Source: Saccharothrix sp. ALI-22-I (lineage in GTDB: Bacteria; Actinomycetota; Actinomycetes; Mycobacteriales; Pseudonocardiaceae). Taken from it: a DNA stretch of 64,000 nt. The stretch lies in assembly GCF_001984175.1 (NCBI RefSeq), contig NZ_MTQP01000059.1, forward strand, positions 62,001 through 126,000, given 5' to 3'. The notes under the pieces were generated by a model. The model was not told the origin of the DNA, made no database searches, and saw only the letters and a program-made list of their open reading frames with translations. This document shows positions 43,147 through 52,467 of this stretch, one piece after another (positions within the stretch are counted from its first letter, which is position 1; each line of letters starts with the position of its first letter). The position numbers were made by a program, and so were the translations under genes.

Positions 43147-46100
43147 GTGGCAGGTAAGGCCCGCGTGCACGAGCTCGCCAAAGAGCTCGGTGTCACGAGT
43201 AAAGAACTACTGACCAAGCTCGCCGATCAGGGCGAATACGTGAAGTCCGCGTCCAGCACCGTCGAGGCCCCCGTGGCCCGGCGGCTCCGTGACGCCTACG
43301 CCAAGAACGACGGCAAGTCCAAGCCGGCCGGCGCCCGTCCGGCGCCGCCGAAGCCCGCGCCGTCGTCGGGCGAGACCAGGACCGAGACCACCCCGCGCCC
43401 GCCGGCTCCGGCCGGCAAGCCGGGTCCGCGTCCCGTGCCCGGCCCCAAGCCGATGGCTCCGAAGCCCGTCGCTCCGGCGCCCGCGGCTCCGGCCCCGGTC
43501 GCGCCCGCCGCGCAGCCCCAGGCACCTGCACCGGCTCCGGCCGCCGCGGCCGCCCAGGCACCGGCACCGGCACCGGCTCCCGCGCAGACCCCCGCTCCGG
43601 CCGCAGCCCCCCGGCAGCAGCCCCAGCAGGCGCCTCAGCAGGCGCCGCGGACCAGTGGCCCCGGCCCGCGTCCCGGCCCCCGCGCACCGCAGCAGCAGCC
43701 CGCGGCCGCGCAGAACAACCCCCCGTCCGTGGTTCCGCCGCGCCCGCAGTCTCCCAAGCCTGCCGGTCCGCGGCCCCCGCGTCCGGGCAACAACCCCTTC
43801 GGTGTCGGCGGTGGCGCTCCCGCGCCGCGTCCGCAGGCGCCGCGTCCGGCCCAGCCCGGTGGCGGCGAGCGGCCGTCCGGCCCCAAGCCCGGTGACTCGC
43901 GTCCGGCCGGCCCCCGTCCGGGTGGCTCCGGTGGCGGTCCCGGCGGTCCCCGTCCCAACCCCGGCAACATGCCGCCGCGGCCGAACCCGGGCATGATGCC
44001 CGGTCGTCCGGCGCCCCGTCCTGGTGGCGGTGGTGGCGGCGGCGGTCGTGGCCCCGGCGGTCCCGGTGGTGGCGGCGGTGGCCGTGGCCCTGGTGGCGGC
44101 GGTGGCGGTGGCGGTCGTCCCGGTGGCGGCGGTGGCGGTGGCGGTGGCTTCCGTCCCGGTGGTGGCGGTGGCGGCGGCGCCGGTGGCGGCTTCCGCCCCG
44201 GTGGCGGCGGTGGCGGTGGCGGTGGCTTCCGTCCCGGTGGCGGCGCAGGCGGCGGTGGCGGTGGCGCACCGGCCGGTGGTGGCGGCGGTTTCCGCGGTCG
44301 TCCCGGTGGTGGCGGTCCCGGTGGACGCGGCGGTGCCGCGGGCGCCTTCGGCCGTCCCGGTGGTCCGGCGCGTCGTGGCCGCAAGTCGAAGCGGCAGAAG
44401 CGCCAGGAATACATGGACAACATGCAGGCGCCTTCGGTCGGCGGCGTCCGTCTGCCCAAGGGCAACGGCGAGTCGATCCGCCTGCCGCGCGGCGCTTCGC
44501 TGACCGACTTCGCCGACAAGATCAACGCCAACCCGGCTTCGCTGGTGCAGGTGCTGTTCCACCTCGGCGAGATGGTCACCGCGACGCAGTCGGTGTCCGA
44601 CGAGATCCTGGAGCTCCTGGGCTCCGAGATGAACTACAACGTGCAGGTCGTGTCCCCCGAGGAGGAGGACCGCGAGCTGCTCGGGACGTTCGACATCACC
44701 TACGGCGACGACGCCGGTGGCGAGGACGACCTGCAGATCCGTCCGCCGGTCGTGACCGTCATGGGTCACGTCGACCACGGTAAGACGCGCCTGTTGGACA
44801 CCATCCGCACGGCGAAGGTGGCCGAGGGCGAGGCGGGTGGCATCACCCAGCACATCGGCGCCTACCAGGTGAACACGGAGCTCGAAGGCAACGAGCGCCT
44901 GATCACCTTCATCGACACCCCGGGTCACGAGGCGTTCACCGCCATGCGTGCTCGTGGTGCGAACTCGACCGACATCGCGGTCATCGTGGTGGCGGCCGAC
45001 GACGGCGTGATGCCGCAGACGGTGGAAGCGATCAACCACGCCCAGGCGGCCAACGCGCCGATCGTGGTCGCGGTCAACAAGATCGACAAGGAGGGGGCCA
45101 ACCCCGCCAAGATCCGCCAGCAGCTCACCGAGTACGGGCTGGTCGCCGAGGAGTATGGCGGCGACACCATGTTCGTCGACATCTCGGCGAAGCAGGGCAT
45201 CAACATCGACGGCCTGCTGGAAGCGATCCTGCTGACCGCCGACGCGTCGCTCGACCTGCGGGCCAACCCGGAGATGGAGGCGCAGGGCGTCGCCATCGAG
45301 GCTCACCTGGACCGCGGTCGCGGCCCGGTGGCCACGGTGCTGGTGCAGCGCGGTTCGCTCCGCGTGGGTGACTCGATCGTGGCGGGTGCCGCCTACGGTC
45401 GCGTGCGCCGCATGGTCGACGAGCACGGCGTGGACGTCACGGTGGCGACGCCGTCGCGTCCGGTGCAGGTCATCGGCCTCACCTCGGTGCCCGGCGCGGG
45501 CGACACGTTCCTCGTGGTCGAGGAGGACCGGGTGGCCCGGCAGATCGCCGAGCGCCGCCAGGCCCGCAACCGCAACGCGATGAACGCCGCGAAGCGCAAG
45601 CGCGTCAGCCTGGAAGACCTGGACGCCGCGTTGAAGGAGACGAGCGCCCTCACCTTGATCATCAAGGGCGACAACTCCGGTACCGTCGAGGCACTGGAAG
45701 ACGCGCTGATGAAGATCGAGGTCGGCGACGACGTCGAGCTGCGGGTCATCCACCGGGGCGTCGGTGGCATCACCGAAGGCGACATCAACCTCGCCGTCGC
45801 GGGTAGCGCCATCGTCCTGGGCTTCAACGTCCGGGCCGAGGGCAAGGCCACCGAACTCGCCAACCGCGAGGGCGTGGACGTCCGCTACTACACGGTGATC
45901 TACCAGGCGATCGACGAGATCGAGCAGGCCCTCAAGGGCATGCTCAAGCCGGAGTACGAAGAGGTCCAGCTGGGCCGCGCGGAGGTCCGCGAGGTCTTCA
46001 AGTCCTCCAAGGTCGGCACGATCGCCGGTTGCCTCGTGATGTCGGGCGAGATCCGCCGCAACGCGCGGGCACGTCTGCTGCGTGACAACAACGTCATCCA

Positions 46101-46257
46101 GGAGAACCTGCCCATCAGCTCGCTGCGCCGGTTCAAGGAGGACGCCACCGAGGTCCGCGAGGGCTTCGAGTGCGGTCTGACGCTCGGCAACTACAGCGAC
46201 CTGAAGGTCGGCGACATGATCGAGACGTTCGAGATGCGCGAGAAGCCGCGCGCCTGA
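43147..46257 (+). CDS. infB: Translation initiation factor IF-2 with very Gly/Pro-rich N-terminus
   Basis: A 1036-aa GTPase that places fMet-tRNA in the P site. A winged IF2_N motif (1-50) is followed by about 240 residues rich in Pro/Ala, then a Gly-rich stretch (about 285-395) with three FRPGGG repeats, and a basic spacer. The G domain has GHVDHGKT (about 539-546), DTPGHEAF and NKID; domains II, III (C1) and C2 follow. The core is standard length. GTG 43147 follows AGAGGAG. Confidence 0.97.
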   Translation: MAGKARVHELAKELGVTSKELLTKLADQGEYVKSASSTVEAPVARRLRDAYAKNDGKSKPAGARPAPPKPAPSSGETRTETTPRPPAPAGKPGPRPVPGPKPMAPKPVAPAPAAPAPVAPAAQPQAPAPAPAAAAAQAPAPAPAPAQTPAPAAAPRQQPQQAPQQAPRTSGPGPRPGPRAPQQQPAAAQNNPPSVVPPRPQSPKPAGPRPPRPGNNPFGVGGGAPAPRPQAPRPAQPGGGERPSGPKPGDSRPAGPRPGGSGGGPGGPRPNPGNMPPRPNPGMMPGRPAPRPGGGGGGGGRGPGGPGGGGGGRGPGGGGGGGGRPGGGGGGGGGFRPGGGGGGGAGGGFRPGGGGGGGGGFRPGGGAGGGGGGAPAGGGGGFRGRPGGGGPGGRGGAAGAFGRPGGPARRGRKSKRQKRQEYMDNMQAPSVGGVRLPKGNGESIRLPRGASLTDFADKINANPASLVQVLFHLGEMVTATQSVSDEILELLGSEMNYNVQVVSPEEEDRELLGTFDITYGDDAGGEDDLQIRPPVVTVMGHVDHGKTRLLDTIRTAKVAEGEAGGITQHIGAYQVNTELEGNERLITFIDTPGHEAFTAMRARGANSTDIAVIVVAADDGVMPQTVEAINHAQAANAPIVVAVNKIDKEGANPAKIRQQLTEYGLVAEEYGGDTMFVDISAKQGINIDGLLEAILLTADASLDLRANPEMEAQGVAIEAHLDRGRGPVATVLVQRGSLRVGDSIVAGAAYGRVRRMVDEHGVDVTVATPSRPVQVIGLTSVPGAGDTFLVVEEDRVARQIAERRQARNRNAMNAAKRKRVSLEDLDAALKETSALTLIIKGDNSGTVEALEDALMKIEVGDDVELRVIHRGVGGITEGDINLAVAGSAIVLGFNVRAEGKATELANREGVDVRYYTVIYQAIDEIEQALKGMLKPEYEEVQLGRAEVREVFKSSKVGTIAGCLVMSGEIRRNARARLLRDNNVIQENLPISSLRRFKEDATEVREGFECGLTLGNYSDLKVGDMIETFEMREKPRA

Positions 46258-46270
46258 TCGTCTTCAGCGA

Positions 46271-46304
46271 GGTGCGGGGCCGTCGAAGCCGGCGGCCCCG
46301 CACC
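46271..46304 (+). terminator. Hairpin after infB
   Basis: GGTGCGGGGCCG (46271-46282) pairs with CGGCCCCGCACC (46293-46304), 10-base loop, 14 bp after the infB stop. A partial terminator or an RNA-processing site. Confidence 0.7.
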
Positions 46305-46326
46305 CTTGAACACCTGGTGATCATCT

Positions 46327-46623
46327 GTGTTCGTGGGTGCCCTTGAGCTGGACGTGTTGCTCGGTGACGTCCACTCGTTGAAGCAGAAGCGGTCCGTGGT
46401 CAAGCCCATCGTGGCCGAGCTGCGCCGCAGGTTCGAGGTGTCCGTCGCCGAGGCGGGTCACCTGGACCTGCACCGCCGCGCGCTCATCGGAGTGGCGGCC
46501 GTCGCCGCCGACGCCGAGCATGTCAGGGACGTCATGGCCGCCTGCGAGCGGCTGGTGGCCGGACGGCCCGAACTGGAACTTCTCTCCGCCCGCCACAGGC
46601 TGGTCGGGCCGGAGGACGACTAG
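46327..46623 (+). CDS. ylxP: DUF503 / YlxP-like protein
   Basis: A 98-aa protein matching the small DUF503 family that lies between infB and rbfA in Gram-positive bacteria: LLGDVHSLKQKRSVVKPIVAELRRRF region and a VAEAGHLDLHRRALIGVAAVAAD region. Function unknown; it is assumed to aid ribosome biogenesis from its position. GTG 46327. Confidence 0.88.
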   Translation: MFVGALELDVLLGDVHSLKQKRSVVKPIVAELRRRFEVSVAEAGHLDLHRRALIGVAAVAADAEHVRDVMAACERLVAGRPELELLSARHRLVGPEDD

Positions 46624-46672
46624 CAACCGTTGCCGCGAGGCGACGGATTCGGACGAGTAGGAGGGGAGCGCC

Positions 46673-47122
46673 GTGGCCGACCAGGCACGGGCTCGCAAGC
46701 TGGCCAAGCGGATCTCGCAGATCGTGGCTTCCGCGTTGGAGCACGAGGTGAAGGACCCGCGGCTGGCCCGCGTCACCATCACCGACACGAGGGTGACCGG
46801 CGACCTGCACGACGCGACGGTCTACTACACCGTGCTCGGCGAGAAGCTGGACTCCGAACCGGACCTCGCGGGTGCCGCGGCGGCGCTGGAGAGCGCCAAG
46901 GGCGTGCTGCGCACGATGGTCGGCCAGCAGACCGGTGTCCGGTTCACGCCGACCCTGGCGTTCGTCACCGACAACGTGCCCGAAGAGGCGCGTCGGATGG
47001 ACGAGCTGCTGGCCAAGGCGCGTGAGTTGGACGCCGAGGTGGCGCGCATCGCGCACGGTGCCGAACCCGCGGGCGAGCCGGACCCGTACAAGCCTCCGCG
47101 CGAAGCCGAGGACGCCGACTAG
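46673..47122 (+). CDS. rbfA: 30S ribosome-binding factor A
   Basis: A 149-aa KH-fold protein needed for late 16S rRNA processing and cold adaptation. [31 protein letters not shown] covers the family core; [20 protein letters not shown] follows. The C-terminus is acidic and Pro-rich. GTG 46673 behind AGGAGGGGAG. Its TAG stop is part of the putative -10 of nrnA. Confidence 0.95.
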   Translation: MADQARARKLAKRISQIVASALEHEVKDPRLARVTITDTRVTGDLHDATVYYTVLGEKLDSEPDLAGAAAALESAKGVLRTMVGQQTGVRFTPTLAFVTDNVPEEARRMDELLAKARELDAEVARIAHGAEPAGEPDPYKPPREAEDAD

Positions 47123-47125
47123 CGT
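47120..47125 (+). promoter_or_regulatory. Leaderless -10 of nrnA using the rbfA stop codon
   Basis: TAGCGT begins with the rbfA TAG stop and ends 7 bp before GTG 47133; no ribosome site precedes that GTG. Confidence 0.5.
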
Positions 47126-47132
47126 TCCGGTT

Positions 47133-48137
47133 GTGCACAACGACCCGAGCTTGTCCGACGACATGAGCGCCGACCTCGCCGAGGCGGCCCGCGTCCTGTC
47201 CACTGCCACCGACGTCACGCTGCTGGCCCACGTGAACCCCGACGCGGACGCGTTGGGCAGCGCGTTGGCGCTGGGGTTGGCCCTGCACCGCCGAGGGGTG
47301 GCGGTCCGGGTGTCGTTCGGCGCGCCGGACGACGTGCCGGAGACGTTGCGGAACCTGGACGTGGCGGGGCTGCTCGTGCCCGCCGCCGAAGTGCCCGCCG
47401 CGCCGCCCGTGCTGGTGGCGTTGGACACCGGCAGTGTCGGGCGGCTCGGGCCGTTGGCCGATCGGGTGTCCACCGCCGGTGTGGTGGTGGTGTTGGACCA
47501 CCACGTGTCGAACCCGCGGTTCGGGCACGTGAACGTGGTGGACGACCGGGCCGAGGCGACCGCGATCGTGGTGCTGCGGCTGCTGGACTCGCTCGGTGTC
47601 GAACTGGACGAGCCGGTGGCCCGGTGTATTTATGCCGGTCTGGTGACGGACACCCGGTCGTTCCGGCACGCGTCGGCGTCGACGCACGAGGTGGCCGCCC
47701 GGCTGATCGCGGCCGGGGTGGACGCCGAGGCGGTGGCCCGGCCACTGATGGACTCTCACCCGTTCGGGTACCTCGGGATGTTGGCGAAGGTGCTGAGCCG
47801 GGCGTGCCTGGATCGTGAGGCCGCGGGCGGGCTGGGGTTCGTGCACGCCGTCGTGACGTTGGAGGACGCCTCCGGGCTGCGGCCCGAGGAGGTGGAGAGC
47901 GTGGTCGACCTGGTGCGCACCACGGCTGAGGCCGAGGTGGCGGCGGTGCTCAAGGAACTGCGGCCGTTGACGTGGTCGGTGTCGTTGCGCGCGGTGAGCC
48001 GGGTGGACGTGCGCGAGGTGGCGCAACTGCTCGGCGGCGGCGGCCACCGCCTGGCCGCCGGCTTCACCGCCGCCGGACCCGCCGACCAGGTCCTGGCCAA
48101 GCTCCACGCCGCCCTCGACACCGTCACCGCATCCTGA
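47133..48137 (+). CDS. nrnA: Bifunctional oligoribonuclease / pAp phosphatase (DHH-DHHA1)
   Basis: A 334-aa phosphoesterase that degrades short RNAs (and c-di-nucleotide remnants) and dephosphorylates pAp. The DHH domain has HVNPDADALGSALAL, LDTGSVGRLG and VLDHHVSNPRFG (metal ligands), and the DHHA1 domain has GGGGHRLAAGFTA. Its place after rbfA is standard. GTG 47133 or ATG 47163. Immediately after the stop begins a 22-bp tandem repeat array. Confidence 0.93.
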   Translation: MHNDPSLSDDMSADLAEAARVLSTATDVTLLAHVNPDADALGSALALGLALHRRGVAVRVSFGAPDDVPETLRNLDVAGLLVPAAEVPAAPPVLVALDTGSVGRLGPLADRVSTAGVVVVLDHHVSNPRFGHVNVVDDRAEATAIVVLRLLDSLGVELDEPVARCIYAGLVTDTRSFRHASASTHEVAARLIAAGVDAEAVARPLMDSHPFGYLGMLAKVLSRACLDREAAGGLGFVHAVVTLEDASGLRPEEVESVVDLVRTTAEAEVAAVLKELRPLTWSVSLRAVSRVDVREVAQLLGGGGHRLAAGFTAAGPADQVLAKLHAALDTVTAS

Positions 48138-48351
48138 ACGTAGAACTCAGGGGTCCCGAACGTAGAACTCTCGGGACCTCAGTGTTCGACTCTCGTGACC
48201 TGAACGTACGACTCTCGCGTTCTGAGCGTTCAACTCACGCGTTCTGAACGTTGGACACGCGTGTTCTGAACGTTGGACACGCGTGTTCTGAGCGTTGGAC
48301 ACGCGTGTTCTGAGCGTTGGACACGCGTGTTCTGAGTGATGGACACGCGCG
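48132..48351 (+). repeat. Ten-unit 22-bp tandem repeat array
   Basis: Ten units start at 48132, 48154, 48176, 48198, 48220, 48242, 48264, 48286, 48308 and 48330, with an exact 22-bp period and no spacers. The common core is CTGAnCGTnn-GACnC, e.g. TTCTGAACGTTGG followed by ACACGCGTG. Units 6 and 7 are identical, 8 and 9 are identical and differ from 6/7 by one base; units 1-3 are the most diverged. From unit 6 on, each junction forms the palindrome ACACGCGTGT. In unit 2 the flanks TCCCGA/TCGGGA are mutually complementary instead. The array runs from the nrnA stop to 24 bp before the MATE start; function unknown. Confidence 0.9.
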
Positions 48352-48374
48352 TGAGTGTGGATTGAGGGAGTTGG

Positions 48375-49676
48375 GTGGAGGAGCGGGTGCCGGCGCGGCG
48401 GGTGGTGGGGTTGGCGGCGCCGGCGTTGGTGGTGTTGGCGGCGGAGCCGCTGTATGTGCTGGTGGATACGGCGGTGGTGGGGCATCTGGGTGGGCTGCCG
48501 TTGGCCGGGTTGGCCTTGGGCGGGGTGCTGTTCACGCAGGTTGCTACGCAGTTGACGTTTCTGTCCTATGGGACGACGGCGCGGACCGCGCGGTTGTTCG
48601 GGGCGGGGCGGCGGCGGGAGGCCGTCGAAGAGGGTGTGCAGGCGACTTGGCTGGCGTTGGCGGTCGGTCTGCTGGTGATCGTGTTGGGTCAGTTGCTGGC
48701 CGGGCCCGCGGCACGGCTGCTGGGTGGTGAGGGGGCGGTGGCGGACAACGCTGTCGCCTGGTTGCGGATCGCGTTGTTCGGTGCGCCGTTCGTGCTGGTC
48801 ACGATGGCGGGCAACGGGTGGATGCGCGGTGTGCAGGACACCGGCCGGCCGCTGCGGTACGTGCTGGTGGGCAACGGCATCTCGGCGGTGCTGTGCCCGG
48901 TCCTGGTGCACGGCGTGCACTGGGGGCTGGAGGGCTCGGCGATCGCGAACGTGGTCGCGCAGGTGCTGTCGGCCGGGTTGTTCTTCAAGGCGCTGCGCTC
49001 CGAGCGGGTGAGCCTGCGGCCGGACCGGCACCGGATGCGGGCGCAGTTGGGCCTCGGGCGTGACCTGGTCCTGCGCAGCCTCGCGTTCCAGGCGTGCTTC
49101 CTGTCCGCCGCGTCCGTCGCCGCCCGCACGTCGGTCGGTGCGCTGGGCGCGCACCAAGTGGTGTTGCAGCTGTGGACGTTCCTCGCGCTGGTGCTGGACT
49201 CGTTGGCGATCGCGGCGCAGTCGATCGTGGGCGCGGCGCTCGGCGCGGAACGTCGTGAGCAGGCGCGGCGGTTCGCCTGGCAGGTCACCGGGTACGGGCT
49301 GTGGTTCGGCGTGCTGCTCGGGGTCGTGTTCGCCGCGCTGTCCGGCCCGCTGCCGCTGGTGTTCACCGACGACCGGGCGGTGCTGGACGAGATCCCGCAC
49401 GCCTGGTGGTTCTTCGTCGGGTTGCAGCCGGTGGCCGGGGTGGTGTTCGCGCTGGACGGCGTGCTGCTCGGCGCGGGTGACGCGAAGTTCCTGCGCACCG
49501 CCACGCTGGCCTCGGCGGCGTTCGGGTTCCTGCCGCTGGTGTGGGCGTCCTACGCGTTCGGCTGGGGGCTGATCGGGATCTGGAGCGGGCTGTCGGCGTT
49601 CATGGTGCTGCGGCTGGTCCTGGTGCTCCTGCGGACCCGGTCGGGAGAGTGGGCGCGGGTCGGCGCGGTGTGGTGA
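48375..49676 (+). CDS. MATE-family efflux transporter (DinF-like)
   Basis: A 433-aa protein with twelve hydrophobic segments in two related halves. LAAPALVVLAAEPLYVLVDTAVVGHLGGLPLAGLALG in the first helices and the TSVGALGAHQVVLQLWTFLALVLDSLAIAAQ stretch in the second half are MATE/DinF marks. It exports cationic drugs or metabolites against sodium or proton flow. A DinF-like gene at this place between nrnA and truB is common in actinobacteria. GTG 48375 behind GAGGGAG. Confidence 0.93.
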   Translation: MEERVPARRVVGLAAPALVVLAAEPLYVLVDTAVVGHLGGLPLAGLALGGVLFTQVATQLTFLSYGTTARTARLFGAGRRREAVEEGVQATWLALAVGLLVIVLGQLLAGPAARLLGGEGAVADNAVAWLRIALFGAPFVLVTMAGNGWMRGVQDTGRPLRYVLVGNGISAVLCPVLVHGVHWGLEGSAIANVVAQVLSAGLFFKALRSERVSLRPDRHRMRAQLGLGRDLVLRSLAFQACFLSAASVAARTSVGALGAHQVVLQLWTFLALVLDSLAIAAQSIVGAALGAERREQARRFAWQVTGYGLWFGVLLGVVFAALSGPLPLVFTDDRAVLDEIPHAWWFFVGLQPVAGVVFALDGVLLGAGDAKFLRTATLASAAFGFLPLVWASYAFGWGLIGIWSGLSAFMVLRLVLVLLRTRSGEWARVGAVW

Positions 49677-49714
49677 TGGTGCCTGGTGTGGCGATGAGCA
49701 CCCTCGGAATCGTT

Positions 49715-49731
49715 AACAGTAGGCAACTGTT
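49715..49731 (+). promoter_or_regulatory. Inverted repeat upstream of the MFS gene
   Basis: AACAGT-AGGCA-ACTGTT is a perfect 6-bp inverted repeat with 5-bp spacer in the 102-bp gap between the MATE and MFS genes, 48 bp before the TTG start. The AT-rich setting suits a promoter/operator. Confidence 0.5.
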
Positions 49732-49778
49732 TCTCGATATCGGGAGTGCCGCCGCACGGAAAGCCTAGGAGACCCGCC

Positions 49779-51101
49779 TTGCCGGTCGATCGTGCCACCA
49801 AACAAGCGTGGCTGATCTGGTCAACCGCCGTCGTCGTCTACATCGCAGCTCTCTTCCACCGGACTTCCCTGGGCGTGGCCGGCCTGGAGGCCGGCGACCG
49901 CTTCTCCATCGGACCCGCCGCGCTCGGCACGTTCACCGTGCTCCAGATCGGCCTCTACGCGCTGATGCAGATCCCCACCGGCCTGCTGGTGGACCGCTTC
50001 GGCCCGCGTCGCGTGCTCACCGCCGCCGCCCTGCTCATGGGCACCGGCCAGGTCCTGTTCGCGATCGCCGACTCCTACCCCCTGGGCCTGGCCGCACGCG
50101 CCGTCCTCGGCATCGGTGACGCCATGACGTGGATCAGCGTGCTGCGCCTGGCCGCCGCCCACTTCCCGCCACGCCGGTTCACCGTGGTGATGACGCTGTC
50201 CGCCGCACTGGGCGGCGCGGGCAACCTCGTGGCCACGGTGCCGCTGACGCTCCTGCTGGACAACGCGGGCTGGACGGTGACGTTCCTGATCGCGGGCCTG
50301 GCGACGGCGCTGTACGCGGGAGTGGTCGTGTGGCGGGTCCGCGAGGTGCCCGCCGGCGTGCCGCAGCCGGTGGTCGAACCCGTGCCGTTTCGCGGCCTGG
50401 GCGCCCGGGTGAAGGACGCCTGGTGCGAGCCGAGGACACGGCTCGGGTTCTGGGTGCACTTCACGTCCATGTCCACGCCCGCGCTGCTCGGCCTGCTGTG
50501 GGGCTTCCCGTACCTGGTCGAGGCACAGGGCCTGTCCCGTCCGTCGGCGTCGGCGGTGCTGAGCACGTTGGTGCTGGTGGCGATCGTGGCCGGGCCGCTG
50601 ATGGGCACGGTGATCGCGAGCCGGCCGGAGTGGCGGATGCCGATCGTCGGCTGGTACCTCGCCGCGGCCGTGCTGTGCTGGGCGGTGCTGCTCGGCTGGC
50701 CGGGCGGCGTGCTGCCGACTCCGGTGCTGTACCTGCTGTTCGCGGTGCTGGCGGTGGGCAACCCGGTGTCCGGCGTGGCGTTCGCGCTGGTGCGCGACTA
50801 CAACCCGATGCACCGGGTGAGCACGGCGACCGGTGTGGCGAACGTCGGCGGGTTCGGCGCGGTCACGTTCACCGCGCTGGTCGTGGGCGTGCTGCTGGAC
50901 GTGGTCGAGCCCGTGGTCGCGGCGCCGCAGGCGTACCGGATCGCGTTCCTTTCCGTGGTGGCGGTGCTGCTGATCGGCGTGTGGCGCACGGTCGTGTGGT
51001 GGCGTCGGGCGCGCACCGCGGTGTTCGCCGCCGAGGACCGGGGCGAGGATGTGCCCGTGCAGTTGCGTCGCCGGCGTTGGGATGTGTTCGCCGAGGCCTA
51101 G
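49779..51101 (+). CDS. MFS transporter
   Basis: A 440-aa major-facilitator protein with twelve helices. The A-motif-like GLLVDRFGPRRVLTAAALLMG is in the loop after helix 2, and a central hydrophilic loop (about 195-220) separates the halves. Substrate unknown. TTG 49779 is supported by AGGAG 8 bp upstream; the longer GTG 49746 frame lacks a site. Its TAG stop starts the putative truB -10. Confidence 0.9.
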   Translation: MPVDRATKQAWLIWSTAVVVYIAALFHRTSLGVAGLEAGDRFSIGPAALGTFTVLQIGLYALMQIPTGLLVDRFGPRRVLTAAALLMGTGQVLFAIADSYPLGLAARAVLGIGDAMTWISVLRLAAAHFPPRRFTVVMTLSAALGGAGNLVATVPLTLLLDNAGWTVTFLIAGLATALYAGVVVWRVREVPAGVPQPVVEPVPFRGLGARVKDAWCEPRTRLGFWVHFTSMSTPALLGLLWGFPYLVEAQGLSRPSASAVLSTLVLVAIVAGPLMGTVIASRPEWRMPIVGWYLAAAVLCWAVLLGWPGGVLPTPVLYLLFAVLAVGNPVSGVAFALVRDYNPMHRVSTATGVANVGGFGAVTFTALVVGVLLDVVEPVVAAPQAYRIAFLSVVAVLLIGVWRTVVWWRRARTAVFAAEDRGEDVPVQLRRRRWDVFAEA

Positions 51102-51104
51102 GAT
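51099..51104 (+). promoter_or_regulatory. Leaderless -10 of truB using the MFS stop codon
   Basis: TAGGAT begins with the MFS TAG stop and ends 8 bp before GTG 51113. Confidence 0.45.
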
Positions 51105-51112
51105 GCTCGGTC

Positions 51113-52027
51113 GTGTCCGCATCTTCTGGTACCCGCTCGTCCAGGCCCGCTGTCCCGCCCGGTCTCGTCGTGATCGACAAGCCCGACGGCATGACCTCGC
51201 ACGACGTGGTGGCCAAGGTCCGCCGCATCCTCGGCACCCGCAAGGTCGGGCACGCGGGCACACTCGACCCGATGGCGACCGGCGTGCTCGTGCTCGGCAT
51301 CGAACGGGCCACGAAGCTGCTCGGGCACCTGGCGCTGGACAGCAAGGCCTACCTGTCGACGATCCGCCTGGGCACGTCCACCACCACCGACGACGCCGAG
51401 GGCGAAGTGCTGTCCACGTCCGACGCGTCGGACGTGGACGAGGACGCGATCCGGGCCGGGGTGGCCAAGCTGACCGGCCCGATCGAGCAGGTGCCGAGCG
51501 CGGTGAGCGCGGTGAAGATCGACGGCAAGCGCGCGTACGCGCGGGTCCGGGCCGGTGAGGTGGTGGACATCCCGGCGCGCCCGGTCACGGTGCACCGCTT
51601 CGACGTGCTGTCGATCCGCCGCGAGGACGACGCCACCGAACTCGACGTGATGGTGGAGTGCTCGTCCGGGACCTACGTGCGGGCGCTGGCCCGCGACCTG
51701 GGCGCGGACCTCGGCGTCGGCGGCCACCTGGCGGCCCTGCGCCGCACCCGCGTCGGCCCGTTCGACCTGCGCGTGGCCAAGACCCTGGAGCAGTTGGAGA
51801 ACGCGCCGGGCCTGTCCCTGGACCTCGACGCCGCCGTGTCCACCGCCTTCCCGCGCCGCGAGATCGCGCCCCGCGAGGCGATCGCCCTGTCGCACGGCCA
51901 ACGCCTGGCCGCGGGCGGGCTGGACGGCACGTACGGCGTGTTCGGCCCGGACGGCCACGTGGTCGCGCTGGCCAAGGACGAGGGCCCGATCGCCAAACCG
52001 TTGGTGGTACTCACCCCCGCCGGGTAG
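51113..52027 (+). CDS. truB: tRNA pseudouridine-55 synthase
   Basis: A 304-aa enzyme that isomerises U55 in the T loop of tRNAs. DKPDGMTSHDVV, the catalytic motif GHAGTLDPMATGVL with the nucleophile Asp, and SSGTYVRALARDLG are present; a PUA-like C-terminal domain follows. GTG 51113. Confidence 0.96.
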   Translation: MSASSGTRSSRPAVPPGLVVIDKPDGMTSHDVVAKVRRILGTRKVGHAGTLDPMATGVLVLGIERATKLLGHLALDSKAYLSTIRLGTSTTTDDAEGEVLSTSDASDVDEDAIRAGVAKLTGPIEQVPSAVSAVKIDGKRAYARVRAGEVVDIPARPVTVHRFDVLSIRREDDATELDVMVECSSGTYVRALARDLGADLGVGGHLAALRRTRVGPFDLRVAKTLEQLENAPGLSLDLDAAVSTAFPRREIAPREAIALSHGQRLAAGGLDGTYGVFGPDGHVVALAKDEGPIAKPLVVLTPAG

Positions 52028-52031
52028 GGCC

Positions 52032-52037
52032 TACCGT
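52032..52037 (+). promoter_or_regulatory. Leaderless -10 of the small membrane protein gene
   Basis: TACCGT ends 7 bp before ATG 52045; no ribosome site is seen. Confidence 0.45.
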
Positions 52038-52044
52038 GGACGCC

Positions 52045-52467
52045 ATGGGGAAATGGGTGTGGCCGGCCACGGCCGGTGTGGTGACGTCGGGCACCGGGGT
52101 GGCGATCAACCTCGCCACGGACGGCAGCGGGAACCCCTGGGCGTGGGTGGCGGTCGTGCTGCTCACCGCGTTGGGAGTGGTCGTCGCCCTGCGCGTGCAG
52201 CCCGTGACACCGGAAACCGCGCCGACCCCCGTCGCACCGGCACCGGCCACGACGACGGCACCTGAAGCCACGCCGGAACCCGCGGCGAAGCCGGAGCGGC
52301 CGAGGTACGTGTCCAACAAACACTCCGACGCCACCGTGAACGGCATCCTGATCCAGGCCGGCTACATCGACAAGATCAACTCGCCGACCACGATCAACCA
52401 GAACGCCGTCGCCCGTGAGGGCGGCACGATCCACCAGGCCGGACGGGACGTCAACCCCAACCCGTAG
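52045..52467 (+). CDS. Small two-span membrane protein with EAD-linked QAG-type repeats
   Basis: A 140-aa protein: two hydrophobic segments (about 5-24 and 30-50), a Pro/Thr/Ala linker, then a C-terminal stretch with VNGILIQAGYID and TIHQAGRDVN. These repeat elements look like the short VxQAGxIxG segments found in actinomycete proteins linked to effector-associated-domain (EAD) conflict systems. That likeness is from memory of the pattern and not a proven homology. It lies alone between truB and ribF. Confidence 0.7.
   Translation: MGKWVWPATAGVVTSGTGVAINLATDGSGNPWAWVAVVLLTALGVVVALRVQPVTPETAPTPVAPAPATTTAPEATPEPAAKPERPRYVSNKHSDATVNGILIQAGYIDKINSPTTINQNAVAREGGTIHQAGRDVNPNP

Noticed and set aside
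43207..45753. 848-aa open frame antisense to infB
   Set aside because: Low-complexity Thr/Ala/His translation mirroring the Gly/Pro-rich infB segment; no start context.
48132..48351. CRISPR array
   Set aside because: Units follow each other without spacers, period is 22 bp, and there are no cas genes.
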